From Tolypothrix tenuis PCC 7101 (GTDB taxonomy: Bacteria; Cyanobacteriota; Cyanobacteriia; Cyanobacteriales; Nostocaceae), in contig NZ_AP018248.1 in the NCBI RefSeq assembly GCF_002368295.1, forward strand, positions 8,139,974 through 8,203,973: a stretch of 64,000 nt of DNA, read 5' to 3'. The notes under the pieces were generated by a model, which worked only from the letters and a program-made list of their open reading frames with translations, made no database searches and was not told the DNA's origin. Position numbers and translations under genes: made by a program. Below are positions 61,401 to 64,000 of this stretch, one piece after another (the stretch's first letter is position 1; each line of letters starts with the position of its first letter).

Positions 61401-64000
61401 AATTGTACCGCCAAATCTATATTTTGCTGTATATTACAAACAACCAAACTATAGCAAGCATAGTTAGTTGCAGAAATAGATATATTGCCATACTGGAGGA
61501 ATAATTTGACTAATAAGGTAGCTAGTAATGGATACAAAGGAGATCCACAGGTGTAAGCTGCTGACATGATGCTGCTAGCAATCTGGGCAATGGCAATTTT
61601 GTTTGCATCTGTCATCACCGGGAGGTTAACAAAATCTGTAACTTTCCGATCGCCAATCAGGTCACTAATTTCTTGAATTGACTGTTGAATATCTTCTGGT
61701 GTGGGTGATTCGTTGATTGTTTCGCCCAACTTGTGCAGCAGATCAATACCAATTTCTAGCACTTCAAGGAGTTGACGGTGGGAAATTTTGGCTTGAATTC
61801 TAAAACGATAAACATTGACCTTCTCTAGTAAAGAATGTGTCTGTTGGATGACAGTATCAATCAACTGTTCCATCACCTCAAAATCACCACTCAGCATGGC
61901 GACTTCCGCCGCTAATTCATGCAAAGCGAGACTCATTTCATACTGCTGTTGCCAAGCATTTTCTCCTAACAAAGACAATCCCACTGTGGCATATTCACGG
62001 GCTGCTTTATAGGCGGTGGAATTTTTGGCTTTGCGACAGGCCGTGAGGTTAAGTTGGGCTAGTTCTATGAGTTGTGTTTGTTCACGAATTAAAGAAGTTC
62101 CATAATTTAATTGATTGACGATTTCAAAAATCCGTTCAACTCTTGCGTCTGGAGAAATTTGTTGCAGAAGTAGTTGACCAATTTGATAGTGAGTTGCTTG
62201 TTTCTGGTCATTAGGAATTAGAGAATAAGCCGCTTGCTGTACTCTGTCATGTATAAATTTATAGGCAACAGTTTGTTGATTGACTGATATGTCTACAAGA
62301 TTTTCTTGACCAACATAAAACTTATAAACATCACCAATTGGGACAATTAACCCTTCTTGTAATGCTTTCCATAAACAACCGGCTGTTTCAATTTGCGATT
62401 CTTCTACAACAACTGCTAAAGTCGCTAAATCAAAAGAGTTACCAATACAAGCTGCTAACTGCAATACTTCTTGTGTGGATGACGACAGTTTACGTAATTG
62501 CAGACTCATAAAATCTACAACATCATCTGTAACCGCTTGCATTGTCACTTGGGAGATATCACATTGCCAACAGCCCAATCCAAAATCAAATTGAATTAGT
62601 CCATCTTGATATAACGTTTTAATAAATTGGGTAGCAAAAAATGGATTACCTTCTGTTTTCTGATAGATTAATACAGAAAAATTCCATGCTAATTCTTCTG
62701 GACATTTAAGTGTGTCAGCCACTAATTTATTTACTTGTACATTACTTAATGGTTCTAAAGTAATGGTGTTAATTGTGGCTGGTGTCTTTTGGATTTCACT
62801 CAAAGTCATCAATAATGGATGTCCGGAATTGACCTCATTATCACGATATGCACCAATGATAAAAAGATGACCAGTATCAGCCATTAATAGCTGCATTAAC
62901 TTGAGTGATGCAGAATCAGCCCATTGCAAATCGTCTAAAAACATCACTAAGGGATGTTCTTTGCTGGTAAAGACTTGAGTAAATTTTTGAAATAATAAAT
63001 TAAAGCGATTTTGTGCGGCTGTTCCTGATAGTTCTGTAGCTGGTGGTTGTGTACCAATAATGTTTTCTAATTCGGGAATAACTTCAATAATTACTTGTCC
63101 ATTGTCCCCAACAGCATCTAATATTTTATTTCTCCATTGCTGAATTTGCACATCACTTTCGGTCAATAATTGCCCCATTAAATCGCGGAATGCTTGTACA
63201 AAAGCACTGAAGGGAATATTCCGTTGAAATTGGTCATATTTACCTTTAATAAAATAACCGCGTTGTCTGACAATTGGTTTATGCACTTCGTTGACAACGG
63301 CAGTTTTCCCAATTCCAGAGAAACCAGCTACTAGCATCATTTCTGTTGCACCCTGACTGACTCTTTCAAATGCTTCTAGTAGAGCTTGAACTTCCTTGTC
63401 TCGTCCATAGAGTTTATCGGGAATAATGAAGCGATCGCACAAATCCTTAGTAGCAATTTCAAAGTCTCTAATCTCACCAGTTGCTCTTAGCTGAATTAAA
63501 CATTTTTCTAAATCAAATTTCAAGCCTAATGCACTTTGATATCTATCTTCAGCGTTTTTCGCCATCAACTTGCTGACGATTTTTGAGAGAACAGTGGGGA
63601 TTAGTGAATTAATTTCATGTATTAATGGCGGAATTTTCGCCAGATGAGAATGTACCAATTCCATTGGATCGTTTGATGCAAATGGTAATTCTCCTGCCAG
63701 CAATTCGTAGAAAGTTACTCCCAGGGAATAAAAATCTGTGCGATAATCAATCCCCCGATTCATTCTCCCGGTTTGTTCGGGAGATATATAAGCTAGTGTT
63801 CCCTCTAATACATTGGGGTTAACGAGGGTTTGGGTTTCTCTGGGTAATAATGATGCAATACTAAAGTCGATTAATTTAACTTGTTTAGTTTCGGGATTAA
63901 TTAAGATATTGCCGGGTTTAATATCTTTATGAATAATTCTCTCATGGTAGAGTAAGTCTAGGATGTCACAGAGTGCGATCGCTAAAACTAAAAACTCTTC
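58478..64000 (-). CDS. Giant hybrid Ser/Thr and histidine kinase (HstK type), 5' end outside the window
   Basis: The open frame runs off the right edge, giving at least 1840 residues. From the visible N-terminus: the C-lobe of a Ser/Thr kinase with HKDIKPGN catalytic loop and DFS in place of DFG (about 24-46). An AAA-type ATPase follows with Walker A GFSGIGKT near 224, then a long helical TPR-like region (about 600-1230), GAF (about 1260-1410) and PAS (about 1430-1550). HisKA has the acceptor His in GVAHEMNNP (about 1590), and HATPase_c ends near 1835. This is the architecture of the HstK family of Nostoc dual kinases. It has no transmembrane segments. The kinase N-lobe and start codon lie beyond 64000. 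Confidence 0.93.
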   Translation of the reverse strand, partial: EEFLVLAIALCDILDLLYHERIIHKDIKPGNILINPETKQVKLIDFSIASLLPRETQTLVNPNVLEGTLAYISPEQTGRMNRGIDYRTDFYSLGVTFYELLAGELPFASNDPMELVHSHLAKIPPLIHEINSLIPTVLSKIVSKLMAKNAEDRYQSALGLKFDLEKCLIQLRATGEIRDFEIATKDLCDRFIIPDKLYGRDKEVQALLEAFERVSQGATEMMLVAGFSGIGKTAVVNEVHKPIVRQRGYFIKGKYDQFQRNIPFSAFVQAFRDLMGQLLTESDVQIQQWRNKILDAVGDNGQVIIEVIPELENIIGTQPPATELSGTAAQNRFNLLFQKFTQVFTSKEHPLVMFLDDLQWADSASLKLMQLLMADTGHLFIIGAYRDNEVNSGHPLLMTLSEIQKTPATINTITLEPLSNVQVNKLVADTLKCPEELAWNFSVLIYQKTEGNPFFATQFIKTLYQDGLIQFDFGLGCWQCDISQVTMQAVTDDVVDFMSLQLRKLSSSTQEVLQLAACIGNSFDLATLAVVVEESQIETAGCLWKALQEGLIVPIGDVYKFYVGQENLVDISVNQQTVAYKFIHDRVQQAAYSLIPNDQKQATHYQIGQLLLQQISPDARVERIFEIVNQLNYGTSLIREQTQLIELAQLNLTACRKAKNSTAYKAAREYATVGLSLLGENAWQQQYEMSLALHELAAEVAMLSGDFEVMEQLIDTVIQQTHSLLEKVNVYRFRIQAKISHRQLLEVLEIGIDLLHKLGETINESPTPEDIQQSIQEISDLIGDRKVTDFVNLPVMTDANKIAIAQIASSIMSAAYTCGSPLYPLLATLLVKLFLQYGNISISATNYACYSLVVCNIQQNIDLAVQFGQLSLNLTSNFDDKTTKPEVLFLLSSYIFHRKSHLKETLPLLSESYTLGLDVGNLEYAGYSGHTFCRYSFWCGQPLATLERETQTYYNALVQLKQLGTANYCLIYWQVILNLLGFVEHPTILSGSALQETELLPLLLSANDFYGLFVFHSSKLTLCFLFEEIEQANNYALECRNYFMGGAGKISEPAFYFYDSLIALAQLNQFSGEESSLLERVEKNQTQLQLWAHYAPMNHQHKFDLVEAEKSRFFGHKAEASELYDQAISLAKANEYIQEEALANELAAKFYLAWGKQRLAQEYMIEAYYAYARWGAKAKVAHLEKRYPQLLTPILQQSRSVVSTNETIFALGTVTSSSSSSSVSDTLDLKTILTASQTISGEIELSKLLSSLLRIVIENAGADKCVLMLQQDNHLLIQGAITQGTKPVVLQSLSIADSQDIPHKLIYKVKHSQQTVVLLDATADTTLANDPYIIRQQPKSILCSPILHQGKLLGILYLENNLVTGAFTSDRVELFNLLCTQAAISLENAQLYEREQEKSQSLQASLEQLQHTEASLAKEREFLKAIIENITDGIVVCDASGKLILFNKATEEFHGLPVKSLPPEQWAEHFSLYQGDGQTLLSTTKIPLLRALQGEIVENAEMVIAPKQGDRRSLLASGQAIFDSWGNKVGAVVVMRDISDRKQAELAIQQKSQELEQALQDLQQAQLQIVQSEKMSALGNLVAGVAHEMNNPLGFISASLKQAKPTFADIIEHLKLYQETLSDKTEEILDHEVEIDLEYSIEDLPQMLDSMTMACDRLKNISTSLRTFSRADKDYKVPFNIHEGIDSTILILKHRLKAHEQRPAIEVITNYANLPQVECFPGQLNQVFMNILANAIDALDESNHGRNLEEIKAHPNRIIVTTLVENNLVKIIIADNGKGMSEEIQQKIFDHLFTTKAVGKGTGLGLAIAKQIVEESHSGKLKCHSVVGEGTEFIIEIPLF

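Noticed and set aside
1..64000. CRISPR array among the tandem repeats
   Set aside because: All repeats are contiguous 7- or 9-base units or isolated palindromes. There are no regularly spaced 24-37-base repeats with unique spacers, and no cas genes.

Overview
The window reads as chromosomal DNA of a filamentous, probably heterocyst-forming cyanobacterium (Nostoc/Calothrix/Tolypothrix-like). The reasons are many HIP1-type GCGATCGC octamers, intergenic arrays of short tandem repeats (GGTAATG, CCAGTCC, CCCTTGA units), small palindromic dispersed repeats, and a gene set typical of Nostocales: a CrtW-type carotenoid ketolase, a Cph1-type phytochrome with its RcpA regulator, sucrose synthase, a Mo-nitrogenase C-terminal-domain protein, and several cyanobacteria-specific DUF families. 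I see no rRNA, tRNA, CRISPR array, prophage or intact insertion sequence.

Layout. 0-9 kb: a cyclic-nucleotide-binding protein, a GNAT acetyltransferase, the cobyrinate diamide synthase CbiA (carrying two in-frame repeat-like insertions), an alpha/beta hydrolase, a peptidoglycan-binding protein, a holin-like membrane protein, a CobE/CbiG-C protein, a large ankyrin protein and a DUF4079 membrane protein. 9-19 kb: DUF1997, a TIC62-like reductase, a membrane-anchored lysozyme-like protein with a probable CTG start, CrtW, HrcA with a membrane-protein partner, a rhodanese, DUF3352, TadA and a PlsC-type acyltransferase. 19-31 kb: a PrcA-like subtilase, a BolA-monothiol glutaredoxin pair ending in a clear terminator, an amidohydrolase divergent from an isochorismatase-like hydrolase plus cupin, a zinc-ribbon protein paired with an internally duplicated protein, and a GHL10 glycosidase-like protein.

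31-37 kb is a sugar-metabolism pair: sucrose synthase followed by a fusion of a GH65 phosphorylase with beta-phosphoglucomutase. 38.8-48.2 kb is a block of five signalling genes: phytochrome, overlapping RcpA, and three receiver/histidine-kinase proteins. 48-58 kb holds a HigBA toxin-antitoxin pair, a short-chain dehydrogenase, a creatininase-family protein, two small enzymes or cupins, the Mo-nitro_C protein, a Nudix hydrolase, DUF3531, a TPR protein, an ABC ATPase and RsmG. The window ends inside a giant Ser/Thr-plus-histidine kinase (HstK type) that is cut by the right edge.

The most distinctive content is repeat biology. One MITE-like family with about 17-bp terminal inverted repeats has two full copies (28770-28937 and 30870-30995), each flanked by its own exact 10-bp direct repeat, which is direct evidence of insertion. 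One copy carries a further 44-bp palindromic insertion. A third partial copy begins the window and a diverged relative lies at 53936-54049. A second MITE-like family has three copies between 50.5 and 58.5 kb. A 20-bp palindrome (AGACGCGATTAATCGCGTCT) recurs seven times, once supplying the stop codon of a gene. Tandem-repeat sequence of the intergenic type has also been translated inside cbiA.
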